From: Kibdelosporangium sp. MJ126-NF4
Lineage (GTDB): Bacteria; Actinomycetota; Actinomycetes; Mycobacteriales; Pseudonocardiaceae
NCBI RefSeq assembly: GCF_000826545.1
Contig: NZ_CDME01000004.1
Span: 1-64,000, forward strand
DNA: 64,000 bases
Direction: 5' to 3'
The notes below the pieces were generated by a model. The model ran no database searches, was not told where the DNA came from, and saw nothing but the letters and a program-made list of their open reading frames with translations. Position 1 is the stretch's first letter, and each line of letters begins with the position of its first letter. Positions 45,396 to 55,614 of this stretch are shown here, piece by piece. The position numbers and the translations under genes are program-made.

Positions 45396-47153
45396 TTACT
45401 TCTGGTGCGGGTCGCCACCGGTGATCGAGTCCGGCTGGGTCTTCTCGGCGAGGATCTCTCCCGGGGTCGCCTTGTGGCTGCCCACATGGCTCTCCTCGCG
45501 GAAACGCTCGACCATGTGCGGATAGTGCAGCTCGAACGCCGGGCGCTCGGACCGGATCCGTGGCAGCTCCTTGAAGTTGTGCCGCGGCGGCGGGGACGAA
45601 GTGGCCCATTCGAGCGAGTTGCCGTAGCCCCACGGGTCGTCCGCGTCGGCCACCTGGCCGTAGCGGTAGCTCTTGAACACGTTCCAGATGAACGGCAGTG
45701 TCGAGGCGCCCAGGATGTAGGCACCGACCGTCGAGATCGTGTTCAGCGTGGTGAACCCGTCGGACGCCATGTAGTCGACGTACCGGCGCGGCATGCCCTC
45801 GTTACCCACCCAGTGCTGGACGAGGAACGTGCCGTGGAAGCCGATGAAGGTCGTCCAGAAGTGCAACTTGCCCAGTGGTTCGTCCATGAACCGGCCGGTG
45901 ATCTTCGGGAACCAGAAATAGATACCGGCGAAGGTCGCGAACACGATCGTGCCGTACAGCACGTAGTGGAAGTGCGCCACCACGAAGTACGTGTCCGACA
46001 CGTGGAAGTCGATCGCCGGTGCGGCCAGCAGGATGCCGGTCAGTCCACCGAAGAGGAACGTGACGAGGAAGCCGATCGAGAACATCATCGGCGTCTCGAA
46101 CGTCAGCTGGCCCTTCCACATGGTCAGGATCCAGTTGAAGAACTTCACACCGGTGGGCACTGCGATCAGGAACGTCATGAACGAGAAGAACGGCAGCAGC
46201 ACGGCGCCGGTCGCGTACATGTGGTGCGCCCAGACGGCCACCGACAGCGCGGCGATCGCCAGCGTCGCGTAGACCAGCGGCTTGTAGCCGAACAGCGGCT
46301 TGCGGCTGAACACCGGGATGATCTCGGAGATGATCCCGAAGAACGGTAGCGCGACGATATAGACCTCTGGATGGCCGAAGAACCAGAACAGGTGTTGCCA
46401 GAGGATCACACCGCCGGACGCCGGATCGAACACATGGGCGCCGATATGCCGGTCCGCCAGCAGGCCGAACAGGGCCGCGGTCAGGATCGGGAAGGCGATC
46501 AGCACGAGGATCGCGGTGATCAGGATGTTCCAGGTGAAGATCGGCATCCTGAACATCGTCATACCCGGTCCGCGCAGGCAGATCACGGTCGTGATCATGT
46601 TGACCGCGCCGAGGATCGTGCCGAGACCGGACACCGCCAGGCCGGTGATCCACAGGTCGGCGCCGACACCTGGCGAGTGGATCTTGTCCGACAGCGGGGT
46701 GTAGGCGAACCAGCCGAAGTCGGCGGCGCCACCCGGGGTCAGGAAGCCGGAGATCACGATGATCCCGCCGAACAGGTACAGCCAGTACGAGAAGGCGTTC
46801 AGCCTCGGGAACGCCACGTCCGGCGAACCGATCTGCAGCGGCAGCACGAAGTTCGCGAATCCGAAGAGGATCGGCGTCGCGTACAGCAGCAGCATGATCG
46901 TGCCGTGCATGGTGAACAGCTGGTTGTACTGCTCCTGCGAGAGGAACTGCTGTCCCGGGACGGCGAGCTCGGTCCGGATCAGCATCGCCATCGCGCCGCC
47001 CACCATGAAGAAGGCGAACGCGGTGACCAGGTACATGATCCCGATCTGCTTGTGGTCCGTCGTGCGGAACAACCGCAGGAGGTACGAACCCTTGACCGTC
47101 TTGCCCGCCGGGAACGGTCGAGTCGCGATCGGCTTGGGAGCTACCGCCGTCAC
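45396..47153 (-). CDS. ctaD: Cytochrome c oxidase subunit I (aa3 type)
   Basis: A 585-residue heme-copper oxidase subunit with twelve transmembrane helices. Landmarks are [19 protein letters not shown], the low-spin heme His in [12 protein letters not shown], the CuB/Tyr region [20 protein letters not shown] with the cross-linked His-Tyr pair, two more CuB His in [12 protein letters not shown] and heme a3 His in [11 protein letters not shown]. It is the terminal oxidase of aerobic respiration. GTG at 47153 has GGAGG seven bases upstream. Strong terminator downstream; subunits II and III are not in the window. Confidence 0.97.
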   Translation of the reverse strand: MTAVAPKPIATRPFPAGKTVKGSYLLRLFRTTDHKQIGIMYLVTAFAFFMVGGAMAMLIRTELAVPGQQFLSQEQYNQLFTMHGTIMLLLYATPILFGFANFVLPLQIGSPDVAFPRLNAFSYWLYLFGGIIVISGFLTPGGAADFGWFAYTPLSDKIHSPGVGADLWITGLAVSGLGTILGAVNMITTVICLRGPGMTMFRMPIFTWNILITAILVLIAFPILTAALFGLLADRHIGAHVFDPASGGVILWQHLFWFFGHPEVYIVALPFFGIISEIIPVFSRKPLFGYKPLVYATLAIAALSVAVWAHHMYATGAVLLPFFSFMTFLIAVPTGVKFFNWILTMWKGQLTFETPMMFSIGFLVTFLFGGLTGILLAAPAIDFHVSDTYFVVAHFHYVLYGTIVFATFAGIYFWFPKITGRFMDEPLGKLHFWTTFIGFHGTFLVQHWVGNEGMPRRYVDYMASDGFTTLNTISTVGAYILGASTLPFIWNVFKSYRYGQVADADDPWGYGNSLEWATSSPPPRHNFKELPRIRSERPAFELHYPHMVERFREESHVGSHKATPGEILAEKTQPDSITGGDPHQK

Positions 47154-47316
47154 TTCCGTGCCTCCAGTGGTGGTTCTCGTTCGGGGGCGCGCCAAGACAG
47201 CTGTCCGGGCGACTTGTGGATACTATCCCCCGCTACATATGTGGGCGCGCGAGGGCAGCCAACCACATTTTTTGAGGCGCTCGCTCGTCGGATCTGTCAC
47301 AGTCTGGCCGGTTCCG

Positions 47317-48546
47317 CTACTGAGCTGGGACGACCGCGTACTGGCGGAGGCTGAGGTCGGTGTAGGTGACCGGGCCGCGCGGGCCGGGCACCTTGTCGAT
47401 GTTGATCCCGGTCTCCGGCACGGCGAGCAGCTTGAACCCGTCGAGCAGCCTGGTCGTGGCGTTCCAGAAGACGCCGGTCCCGGTATAAGCGGTCATGAAC
47501 GTGTCCGCGGTGGCCGCGTTCTCGGTCACGATGCCCGCGGCCAGTCCCGAGGTCTTCTCGTTGGCGACCTGGGCGGCCTGGACGGCGTCGTCGACCGGGG
47601 CGACGGTCACGGTGGCCTCGTGGTCGGAGTCCAGCGCCCATTCGTAGCCGATCGGGTGGTCGTGCGGTGGCAGCGAGGCCCGCACACCTGCCTTCGCCAG
47701 GGTCTCCATCACGCTTTGAAGAACATCTGCGTAGATAGCGGAATCGATGAGCAGCAGGTTGAGCCGGTTGCACACGCCCAGCCGGTCCAGGCTGCGGGCG
47801 ATCAGGTCGTGCGCTTTGGCCAGGTCCGCGTCGCCGTCCAGGTAGAGCACGCCGCCGCCGTCGGCGTGGGCCAACGTCCGCACGCCGTGCTTGGCGGCCT
47901 CGAAGCCCAGCTCCCGGGTGCTGTCGCCGCTGCCGCGCAGGATGACCAGCGGGACCAGGTCGGGGAAACGGACCAGGGCGGCAGCCGCGGCACGGTCCGC
48001 GCTGGGTACGAGCTGGATCACGGCCGGGTCGATGCCCGCGTCCGCCAGTGCGGGCGCGATGACCTCCTTGACCAGGGCGGTGGCCGAGCCGAGCGCTGCG
48101 GAGCCGGTCCTCAGGACGCCCGCGTTGCGGGATTTGACCAGCTGGGAGGCGACGTCGACGGTGACGTTCGGCCTGGCTTCATAGTTGGCCCCGATCACGC
48201 CGACCGGCCTGCGCCGCTCGACCAGCTTCAGGCCGTCCGGAAGGTCGCGGACCGGGGTCTCGCGTGGCGCGTGCGGGACGCCTGCGAGCAGGTCCAACGC
48301 GTCGGCCATCGCGATCAGCCGCGCCTCGGTGATGGTCAACCGGTCCAACAGGCCCGCGCTCATCCCGCCGGTCTTCGCGGCTTCGATGTCCTGCGCGTTC
48401 GCGTCGAGCACGGCGGACGCGCTGGCCCGCAGCCGCTGGGCCATTCCGGTCAGCGCCGCGTCGATGGCCTGCTCGGATGCCGCGGCAAGGGATGGCGCTG
48501 CCTGCTTGGCCGCGCGTGCGCACGCCTCGACAACCTGGTCAACCAC
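47317..48546 (-). CDS. proA: Gamma-glutamyl phosphate reductase (glutamate-5-semialdehyde dehydrogenase)
   Basis: A 409-residue aldehyde-dehydrogenase-fold enzyme of proline synthesis reducing gamma-glutamyl phosphate with NADPH. Matching segments are VERRRPVGVIGANYEARPNV, ILRGSGDSTRELG, and the catalytic Cys in RLGVCNRLNLLLID, ending VTYTDLSLRQYAVV. GTG at 48546 has GAGGAG upstream and is preferred over the longer frame. proB is not adjacent. Divergent from an amidase gene. Confidence 0.95.
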   Translation of the reverse strand: MVDQVVEACARAAKQAAPSLAAASEQAIDAALTGMAQRLRASASAVLDANAQDIEAAKTGGMSAGLLDRLTITEARLIAMADALDLLAGVPHAPRETPVRDLPDGLKLVERRRPVGVIGANYEARPNVTVDVASQLVKSRNAGVLRTGSAALGSATALVKEVIAPALADAGIDPAVIQLVPSADRAAAAALVRFPDLVPLVILRGSGDSTRELGFEAAKHGVRTLAHADGGGVLYLDGDADLAKAHDLIARSLDRLGVCNRLNLLLIDSAIYADVLQSVMETLAKAGVRASLPPHDHPIGYEWALDSDHEATVTVAPVDDAVQAAQVANEKTSGLAAGIVTENAATADTFMTAYTGTGVFWNATTRLLDGFKLLAVPETGINIDKVPGPRGPVTYTDLSLRQYAVVPAQ

Positions 48547-48637
48547 CGTAGGCTCCTCTCCCGGGGAGTGACTAGTCTGCCGCACGGGGTGACATCACCT
48601 CACGCGAGGCGAAACACAAGTCCACAGGAGGCGCGTC

Positions 48638-50002
48638 GTGACGGAGTTCGTGGGCCTGCGGCGGACCGCCGAACTGGTCGCTGCTGGTGTTACGAGCTCA
48701 GCCGAGCTGGTCGCCGAGGTCCTCGACCGGATCGAGAAGTCACAGCCGACCCTGAACGCGTTCCGGCGGCTGCGTCGCGAGGCCGCGTTGGCCGAGGCCG
48801 CGGCGGCCGACAAGCGTCTGGCTGCCGGTGAGCGCGCGCCGCTGCTCGGCGTGCCGATCGCGGTGAAGGACGACACGGACATCGCGGGCGATCCGACGGC
48901 GTTCGGCTGCGCGGGTGATTTCCCGCGAAAGACCGAGGACTGCGAGATGGTCCGTCTGTTGCGCCAGGCCGGTGCGGTGATCGTGGGCAAGACGAACACG
49001 CCGGAGTTCGGCCAGTGGCCGTTCACCGAGGGGCACGCGTTCGGCGCCACCCGCAACCCGTGGGACATGGGCCACTCGCCCGGCGGGTCGTCCGGGGGAT
49101 CCGCCGCCGCGGTGGCGGCGGGCCTGGTCCCGGCGGCGACGGGGTCGGACGGGCTCGGCTCGATCCGGATCCCGGCGGCGTGGACGGGGCTGGTCGGCGT
49201 GAAGCCGACCAGGGGCCTGGTGTCGCGCGATCCGATCGGGGACTGGAACGGCCTCGCCACACACGGCCCGATCGCCAGGACGGTCGAGGACGCGGCGCTG
49301 CTGCTGGACGTCATCGCGGACACCGGCACCCGGATGAGCGATGGCGCACAGGGCGCGCCAGGCCGGTTGCGGATCGCATTGGCTTTGCAGGTTCCCTTCA
49401 CACTCGCGCCCGCGCGGCTGGACCCGGAGGTGCGCACGGCCGTGGTCCGGCTCGGGCGTATGCTGGCGCGGCTGGGGCACGAGGTCAAGCTGGCGAGCCC
49501 GAACTACGGGATCGTCGGGCTGGGTGTGCTGCCGCGTTTGCTCGACGGTCTCAAGACCGCGGCGTTCGAGGTGCCGGACCTGCGTCTGTTGGACAAGCGC
49601 ACCCAGGCCAACCGCAGGCTGGCCACGCTGATTCGGCCGCTGGTCAAACTGTCGCGCCTGCACGAGCGGTACGAGCGTCGCCGGATCGGGAAGATCTTCG
49701 ACACGGCGGACGTGGTGCTGGCGCCGACCACCGCGACGCCGCCGACCCCGATCGGCCAGTACGACGGGCTGTCCAACTTCGCCACGAACAACGCGATGAT
49801 CGCGACGTGTCCGTACGCGTGGCCGTGGAACATCCTGGGGTTGCCGGGTGTGAACGTGCCCGCGGGGCTGACGGGCAAGGGGCTGCCGATCGGCGCGCAG
49901 ATGATCGGCCGGGAGAACAGCGAGCCACTGCTGTTGTCGTTGGCCGCGCAGTTGCAGAAAGAGGAACGCTGGCAGGACCGGGTTCCGCCGGGCAACAGCT
50001 AA
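48638..50002 (+). CDS. Amidase (amidase-signature family)
   Basis: A 454-residue AS-family hydrolase. The Ser-cisSer-Lys triad is visible: Lys in [14 protein letters not shown], the middle Ser in [16 protein letters not shown] and the nucleophile Ser in [16 protein letters not shown]. The position is typical of the family and no signal peptide is present. Substrates include carboxamides, aryl amides or peptide amides and cannot be chosen from sequence. GTG at 48638 follows AGGAGG. Its downstream neighbour is a frameshifted regulator. Confidence 0.93.
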   Translation: MTEFVGLRRTAELVAAGVTSSAELVAEVLDRIEKSQPTLNAFRRLRREAALAEAAAADKRLAAGERAPLLGVPIAVKDDTDIAGDPTAFGCAGDFPRKTEDCEMVRLLRQAGAVIVGKTNTPEFGQWPFTEGHAFGATRNPWDMGHSPGGSSGGSAAAVAAGLVPAATGSDGLGSIRIPAAWTGLVGVKPTRGLVSRDPIGDWNGLATHGPIARTVEDAALLLDVIADTGTRMSDGAQGAPGRLRIALALQVPFTLAPARLDPEVRTAVVRLGRMLARLGHEVKLASPNYGIVGLGVLPRLLDGLKTAAFEVPDLRLLDKRTQANRRLATLIRPLVKLSRLHERYERRRIGKIFDTADVVLAPTTATPPTPIGQYDGLSNFATNNAMIATCPYAWPWNILGLPGVNVPAGLTGKGLPIGAQMIGRENSEPLLLSLAAQLQKEERWQDRVPPGNS

Positions 50003-50057
50003 CGGGCGGTCCGCAGGAACCAGTGCCAGGCAACAGAGTCGCCTCTACCGTGGCTAC

Positions 50058-50934
50058 TCAACGCACGCCCCTTGGCGCATCCTGGCCGCCTCCCTCTTGC
50101 TCGTACTCACCCGCGATGGCTGCCAGCAACTCCTGCGACTGGCGCGCGTCAAGAGCCACGCGCGAGATGCTCGGTGTCGGCAGGACGAACGGGTCGACAT
50201 ACTCCGGGTCCTCGAAGAAGACGCCCGTCGCGTGATTACCCATGTACACCAGTGGTTTGCCGGTGTCGTATTTGAACAGACCGAACGAGTTGCCGAACAC
50301 CGAGCGCTCACCAGCGGCCAGCGGAACGACTCTGATCTGGACGTTCCCACAGGTCGACAGCGAGAGCCAGCTTCAGCAGTTGCTCCTGCATGAGCCTGGG
50401 GTTGCCGACCCGCACCCGCAGCGCTTGTTCATGTACGTAGAACTCGCGTCGGCCACCGATGACTGCGGACTGTCGATCGACCCGGGCGCGGACACAATGT
50501 TCGACGCTTTCTGGAGTGCGCCAGGTCTCCCGGCTGATCATTGCGCGCGCGTACTCCTCGGTCTGCAGCATGCCAGGCACCACTATCGGCTGGTAGCAAA
50601 TGGTGGCGCTCGCCGAGGCCTCGTGAAATGCCAGCGAACTCAGTGAATCTTCAAGCCACAGACCGTGTGAGCCCACCCAGTAACCACGGTCCCTGCCTCG
50701 TCGGAACTTCACCAGTTCCAGGGTCTCCGCCAGCGATGACCGCACGTAGGCCAGATAGTGGGCCAGTTCGATCTCGCCGATCGCGGCCAGTCCGTTCTCG
50801 ATCCTCGAAGTCCGGCTGATCGACCACCCCAGTGTCTGCGACAAGTCGGCCAGCGTCATCCCCAGCGCCTCTCGCCGCAGGCGCAGCTCGTTGCCCAGTT
50901 CGCGGCTCATGGCAGTTGATCCGTTCACGCCCAT
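50058..50934 (-). pseudogene. Frameshifted XRE/DUF5753 regulator
   Basis: Residues 5-60 form an XRE HTH (GNELRLRREALGMTLADLSQ, then GWSISRTSRIENGLAAIGE) and the rest is DUF5753 (ICYQPIVVPGMLQTEEYARA, REFYVHEQALRVRVGNPRLM). Near 50341-50350 the frame breaks after LALAVDL and the homology continues one base out of register as NVQIRVVPLAAGE, FGNSFGLFKYDTGKPLVYMG and DPEYVDPFVLP to residue 290 or so. A one-base insertion explains it. Such regulators normally pair with a downstream DUF397 gene; none is present. Either a decayed gene or a sequencing error. Confidence 0.78.
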
Positions 50935-51059
50935 CCGCACAACCTAGGGACGGACCACTCCTCATCGGCAGAGCGCGCGCCGAGGTCCACTCCAACGAGA
51001 TCTCCCTTGCACCGCACGCAAACCACGCGCTTTTCAGCTCCGCTTCACAGTCACCCACA

Positions 51060-51537
51060 CCCGCCCGCTGGAACCACGACCACAGCCTGGCGGGCAAGCA
51101 GGTCACGGTGGTCGGCTCGGGCGCGTCCGCTGTCCAGCTCGTCCCGGCGATCCAGCCTCGTGTCGGGAGGCCGCACCTGTTCCAGCGCGCCCGCGATGGG
51201 TGCTGCCGAGCTTGATCACTACGTTCCGCATGCCGAAGGCTGGCTGCTGCGCAATTTCCCCGTGACGCAGCGATTGCTCCACAGCGCCGAGTTCGCCGGG
51301 ATGGAGGCGCTCGGCGTCGGATTCCGGCGTACCCGAATCCTCAGGGCCATCCAGCGCATCGGTCTGATCCATCTGCGCATGTCGGTGCGTGGCTGGGCCA
51401 GCATCGACGTGCAGCAAGCGCTGCGCACCACCGTGTACAACGCGGGCGGCTGTTCCAGCTACTACCTGGACGTCAACGGGCGCAACAGCTTCAGCTGGCA
51501 GTGGTCCACCGTCGCGATGACGCGGCGGCTGATCGAT
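51060..51537 (+). pseudogene. Flavin monooxygenase remnant
   Basis: Two frames contain fragments of a Baeyer-Villiger-type monooxygenase. The first is WNHDHSLAGKQVTVVGSGAS then VQLVPAIQPRVG (NADPH site). A frameshift near 51190-51205 leads to GWLLRNFPVTQRLLHSAEFA and ILRAIQRIGLIHLRMSVR, followed directly by VQQALRTTVYNAGGCSSYYL, which belongs to the C-terminus. About 150 residues between those parts are missing, as is the FAD-binding N-terminus. The fragment joins the methyltransferase fragment without a stop. Confidence 0.75.
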
Positions 51538-52016
51538 GGTCGGCCCTGGGCCTGGCGATCGGGCTCGACTCGTCCACGACCATGCTGTCACGGGCAGTCG
51601 CAGCCAACGAAGGAACGGTGCACCTGCGCGCGGACGCCATTCGGCCGCCGCTGAAAGAAGGGTCACTGGACGCGGTGTGTTGTTTCGCCGCGCTGCACAT
51701 GTTCGCCGAGCCTTTGGTCGCACTGGACTCGTTCGCCCGGCTGCTCAAACACGGCGGGCACATCGCGTTGCTGACCACCGGACGCCGTGCGTGGCAACCG
51801 ATGCGCATGGTGGACACCCTGCTGGGCCAGGCCAGCGGACAGCGCATGTTCGACAGCGGCCAGATCGCGGAGTTGTTGCGGGACAGAGGTTCACCGCTGG
51901 GGGTGAGCGCCATGCTGGCGTCGTGCAGTTGGTCGCGGCCTGCGAGGTCGACTGAACCCGGCCCGGCGGTCCGGACACCCGCGCCCAGGTCCAGACATCC
52001 GATCTGCGACCACTGA
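51538..52016 (+). pseudogene. N-terminally truncated class I methyltransferase
   Basis: The frame gives LGLAIGLDSSTTMLSRAVAA (the end of motif I), VHLRADAIRPPLKEGSLDAV (motif II/IV), CFAALHMFAEPLVALDSFAR and LLKHGGHIALLTTGRRAW. The N-terminal glycine-rich SAM-binding strand is absent because the 5' part was replaced by the monooxygenase remnant near 51538. The C-terminus runs on into unrelated residues (SRPARSTEPGPAVRTPAP). It cannot encode an active enzyme. Confidence 0.7.
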
Positions 52017-52219
52017 TTGGCATGGATCTGTCCACCCCCGGCAGACACGGTCGCTTGTCGACGGTCGATCTCGCGGGCCACCCACGATGGGGTGCGGCGG
52101 CACGGCAAAACCGGTGAGCCTCGAACCTGCGGCGATACGCGAACCAGGTCACGCCTCAGTAGGAGTGCCTCGCTCATTGGGACTCATACTGACCGCGACC
52201 ACGGTGAACGTCGGACCGG

Positions 52220-52927
52220 TCACGCCGACAGCACCGGCTCCAGCAGCCACATGCCGCCGAGCAGCGCCGCGCCCAGCGAGATGAGCGCGAACATGGCCAC
52301 CCAGAACAGCCCGGACGCGCCGGTCAACCGTGCCAGTTGGTCGGCGTCGGAATCGCGGGCCTGCCTGCGGCTGCGTTTCGCCTGCAGCTCCCAGACCGGC
52401 CGGACGCCGCCGAACAGCAGGAACCACGTGACCAGGCACGCGAACGCGGCCTGTACCTCGGGCGAGGTCACGAGCGAGACCGTGACCAGCAGGGCGCCGG
52501 TGAGCACGACCGACAGCGCGCCGTAGACGTTGCGGATCATCACCAGCACGGCCAGCATCAGCGCGGTCATCACCCACAGCAACATGGTGATCTTGCCCGC
52601 GATCATCAGCGCCGCGAGGCCGATGCCGATCAGCGACGGCGCCACGTAACCCGCGAACGCGGTCAGCACCATGCCGGGCCCGGTTGGCCTGCCACGGGAC
52701 ACGGTCACACCGGACGTGTCCGAGTGCAGCCTGATCCCGCGCAGTCTGCGGCCAACCAAAACGGCCGCAAGAGCGTGTCCAGCTTCGTGCACGATCGTGA
52801 TGATGTTGCGAGCAAGCCGCCAGGGCTCGCCGGACAGCACCAGCAGCAGCGCGGCGGCGCCGGTCACCAGGACCACGGCGCTCGGCGGGTCCGGCTGGGT
52901 GCCGAACAGCTCATCCCAGAAATCCAC
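52220..52927 (-). CDS. M50-like membrane metalloprotease
   Basis: A 235-residue membrane protein with five or six hydrophobic helices. The zinc motif HEAGH (IITIVHEAGHALAAVLVG) lies in the first conserved helix and matches HExxH of M50/site-2-protease relatives; a second motif NPDG-like is not evident. Proteins of this small type are annotated as M50 family metallopeptidases. GTG at 52927 is the start. It lies between the gene remnants and the divergent PIG-V-like gene. Substrate is unknown. Confidence 0.85.
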   Translation of the reverse strand: MDFWDELFGTQPDPPSAVVLVTGAAALLLVLSGEPWRLARNIITIVHEAGHALAAVLVGRRLRGIRLHSDTSGVTVSRGRPTGPGMVLTAFAGYVAPSLIGIGLAALMIAGKITMLLWVMTALMLAVLVMIRNVYGALSVVLTGALLVTVSLVTSPEVQAAFACLVTWFLLFGGVRPVWELQAKRSRRQARDSDADQLARLTGASGLFWVAMFALISLGAALLGGMWLLEPVLSA

Positions 52928-53063
52928 CGCGCAACATCACCACATCCTGTGTTGGCGGCCGGTGAAATCCCAGGTCAGTGCAGGTGGCGCCGGTGAACGA
53001 CCTACGCTGGTGCCGACACGAAGATCACAGAAACGCCTCTGGGAGCGCAACCGGAACCGCAGA

Positions 53064-54236
53064 ATGTCACTCATCATGCACACCCTGACGAGCAAAGCGC
53101 GAAAGATGGCCGCGGCGTTGACCACCAGGCCGTACCTGCAAGCGGTCGGTGTTTTCCTGCTGGTCCGGCTATCCGGCCTCGCGATGCTCGCAATACTGGC
53201 GGCCAACCGGAACCGCGCGTTGTTCGACGTGTTGAAGTCGTGGGACGGCGACTGGTACCTGGCAATCGCCGAGAACGGTTACGACAACGTCCCGTCCAGG
53301 TTCATCGACGCCGCCGGGCAACGGACGCCCCACACCCCGCTGGCGTTCTTCCCGCTATATCCGATGCTGATTCGGGTGATCGCGCCGATCACGGGTTCGG
53401 ATACCGTCGCCGCGGCTTTGCTCGTCAGCCTCATCGCCGGGTGTGTGCCCGCCGCCGGTATCTTCCGGATCGCCCGGATCGTCGACCCCCGGCCGAAGAC
53501 CGGGCTGTTGCTGGTCGCATTGTGGGGTGGCGCCCCAATGGCCATCACGTTGTCGATGGCCTACACCGAGGCGCTTTTCACCGCGCTGGCCGTGTGGGCT
53601 CTGGTCGGTGTGCTGGAGCGGAAATGGCTCCTCGCTGGGCTTTACACCGCGCTTGCGGGCCTGGTCCGCCCTTCGGCATCCGTCCTGGTTGGCGCGGTCG
53701 CGTTGGCCGCAGTCGTGACGGTGTTCCGCGAAGGGCACAACTGGCGGGCCGCGCTGTGCGCGGTCATCTGCCCGATCGGTTTGTTCGGCTGGTGGGGGTA
53801 CGTCGCCAACCAGACCGGCAGCCTGGGCGGCTGGTTCGACATCCAGCGAAAGGGATGGTTCAGCTACTTCGACGGCGGCGCGGAGACGTTGAAGTTCGTC
53901 GGCGACATCCTCAACAGTGGCAACTCCCTGATGGAGACGGTCACCGTGCTCATGGTCCTTGCCGCCGTCGTGCTGTCAGTGCTGATCATCCGCGGGCGTG
54001 TTCCGTGGCCGCTGTCGCTCTACGGCGGCGGCACCGTGCTCATGGTGGTGGTCACCGCGGGCATCTCGTACTCGAAGTCGCGGTTCCTGATCCCGGCGTT
54101 TCCGCTGCTCATCCCGGTGGCGCAGGGCCTGGCCAACCGGAAGCGCCACACGATGCTCGCCTCGACGGCGGCGTTCGTGCTGTTCGGCAGCTGGTTCAGC
54201 GCGTACGCCCTGACCGGGTGGACGCTGGCCATCTGA
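53064..54236 (+). CDS. PIG-V-like mannosyltransferase family membrane protein
   Basis: A 390-residue integral membrane protein with about ten helices. The N-terminal loop motif FDVLKSWDGDWYLAIAENGY with its D-G-D-W-Y and the following PLAFFPLYPMLIRV are typical of actinobacterial PIG-V-like GT-C mannosyltransferases using polyprenyl-phosphate-mannose. The acidic pair in the first external loop is the presumed catalytic site. ATG at 53064 is the first start, ATG at 53076 an alternative. The acceptor, perhaps a lipoglycan or protein, is unknown. Confidence 0.83.
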   Translation: MSLIMHTLTSKARKMAAALTTRPYLQAVGVFLLVRLSGLAMLAILAANRNRALFDVLKSWDGDWYLAIAENGYDNVPSRFIDAAGQRTPHTPLAFFPLYPMLIRVIAPITGSDTVAAALLVSLIAGCVPAAGIFRIARIVDPRPKTGLLLVALWGGAPMAITLSMAYTEALFTALAVWALVGVLERKWLLAGLYTALAGLVRPSASVLVGAVALAAVVTVFREGHNWRAALCAVICPIGLFGWWGYVANQTGSLGGWFDIQRKGWFSYFDGGAETLKFVGDILNSGNSLMETVTVLMVLAAVVLSVLIIRGRVPWPLSLYGGGTVLMVVVTAGISYSKSRFLIPAFPLLIPVAQGLANRKRHTMLASTAAFVLFGSWFSAYALTGWTLAI

Positions 54237-54272
54237 CGACCCGTCCCGACGGTGACGGCCACCATCGACGAT

Positions 54273-54278
54273 TAACAT
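54273..54278 (+). promoter_or_regulatory. -10 box of soxR
   Basis: TAACAT lies six bases before the soxR ATG without a ribosome-binding site, suggesting leaderless transcription. Confidence 0.45.
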
Positions 54279-54284
54279 CGCGGT

Positions 54285-54830
54285 ATGTCGCTCAGTACCG
54301 AGCTCACCGTTGGTGAGCTGGCCCGACGCGCCGGTGTCCCCGTTTCGACCTTGCACTTCTACGAGACCAAGGGCCTGATCTCCAGCCGGAGGACCGCGGG
54401 CAACCAACGTCGGTTCCGGCGTGACACGCTGCGCCGGATCGCGTTCATCCGGATCGGCCAGCGGGTCGGTGTCCCGCTGAACACCATCGCCGACGTGCTG
54501 GGCCAACTGCCCGACGGGCGCGTGCCGAACCGCGCGGACTGGGAACGCGTGTCGGAGATGTGGCAGGAGGAACTGAACGCGCGGATCGAGCAGATGCTGC
54601 AGCTGCGTGACGACTTCACCGACTGCGTCGGCTGTGGCTGCCTGTCGCTGGACCGGTGCGCCCTGGCCAACAGGGACGACCAGCTCGGCACACACGGGCC
54701 TGGACCGCGCCGGTTGATCGAGGCACGCACACAGCAGTCCGTGGGCTCGTCCCCCTGCTACGACCCCACGGACTACAACACTGTCGCTGACGCGTGTGTC
54801 ACTCCCACCGGAACAGACGGGACGCGATGA
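54285..54830 (+). CDS. soxR: Redox-sensitive MerR regulator SoxR
   Basis: A 181-residue MerR protein. The winged HTH is TVGELARRAGVPVSTLHFYE with YETKGLISSRR, and the dimerisation helix ends in the [2Fe-2S] cluster motif CVGCGCLSLDRC (C-X2-C-X-C-X5-C), diagnostic of SoxR. In actinobacteria SoxR senses redox-active natural products rather than superoxide. The C-terminal 45 residues form an extension common in actinomycetes. The last 32 bases overlap the convergent ABC permease. No SoxR target is obvious nearby except the ABC exporter genes. Confidence 0.95.
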   Translation: MSLSTELTVGELARRAGVPVSTLHFYETKGLISSRRTAGNQRRFRRDTLRRIAFIRIGQRVGVPLNTIADVLGQLPDGRVPNRADWERVSEMWQEELNARIEQMLQLRDDFTDCVGCGCLSLDRCALANRDDQLGTHGPGPRRLIEARTQQSVGSSPCYDPTDYNTVADACVTPTGTDGTR

Positions 54831-55614
54831 ACCCGACGACGAGCGTGAAGCCGAGCAGCACGATCAGGTGCAGCGGCTGGGGAAACGCTCCGTTCCACGC
54901 CGCCTGCATGGCCTGAGAGCCCGCGCCGAGCGGCGAGAAGTCCGCGATGCGCCGGATGGTTTCGGGCATCAGCGGCCCCGGGGTCCACAGCCCCGCCAGG
55001 AACATCATCGGGAAGGACACCACCGAGCCGATGCCGTTGGCTGCTTTTCCGCTCGGCGCGATCGCCGAGATCAGCAGGCCCAGCGCGAACATCGACGACA
55101 CGCTCAACACGAAGGCCAGCACGAACCCGGCGAACTGGCCCGGCATCGGCACGTCGAACGCGAGCCCGGCAATCGCGAGGACTGCCGCGGCGACCGCGGC
55201 GATGAACGCCAGGTTCACCAGTCCCTGCGCCAGCATCAGCGTGACCGGCCGCACCGGTGTCACGGCCAGCCTGCGCAGGATGCCCCGCTCCCGGTAGGTC
55301 GCCAGCACGGTGGTCAACGCGTTGAGCGCCATCATCGAGATGATCACCGACACGATCGGCGGCAGGAAGATGTCGATGAACCGGGCGCCGCCGAAGTCCG
55401 GACTGGGGCTGTTGCTCCACGACATCAGGCCGAAGACCAGCACCAGCACCACGGGGATGACCGCGACGAAGAACATTCCCGGGTCGCGCAGCATGAGCCG
55501 GAACTCGCTGCCGGTGAGTTTGCCGAGTCCGGTCAGCACGCCCGCTCCTCCAGCACTCGTCGTGGGGTGGCCGTTTTCCTGCGCCTTGTCGATGACCTGC
55601 GTCAACCCGCTCAT
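54799..55614 (-). CDS. ABC-2 type transporter permease
   Basis: A 271-residue permease with six helices. The ABC2 motifs YRERGILRRLAVTPVRPVTL (coupling helix) and MMFLAGLWTPGPLMPETIRR and the C-terminus LHLIVLLGFTLVVGFIASRL are present. The ATG overlaps the ATPase stop as ATGA, so a 1:1 complex is assured. The paralogous permease at 61930-62655 shares YREKGILRRM and the C-terminal RLFRWE. Drug or lipid export is likely; substrate unknown. Confidence 0.93.
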   Translation of the reverse strand: MSGLTQVIDKAQENGHPTTSAGGAGVLTGLGKLTGSEFRLMLRDPGMFFVAVIPVVLVLVFGLMSWSNSPSPDFGGARFIDIFLPPIVSVIISMMALNALTTVLATYRERGILRRLAVTPVRPVTLMLAQGLVNLAFIAAVAAAVLAIAGLAFDVPMPGQFAGFVLAFVLSVSSMFALGLLISAIAPSGKAANGIGSVVSFPMMFLAGLWTPGPLMPETIRRIADFSPLGAGSQAMQAAWNGAFPQPLHLIVLLGFTLVVGFIASRLFRWE

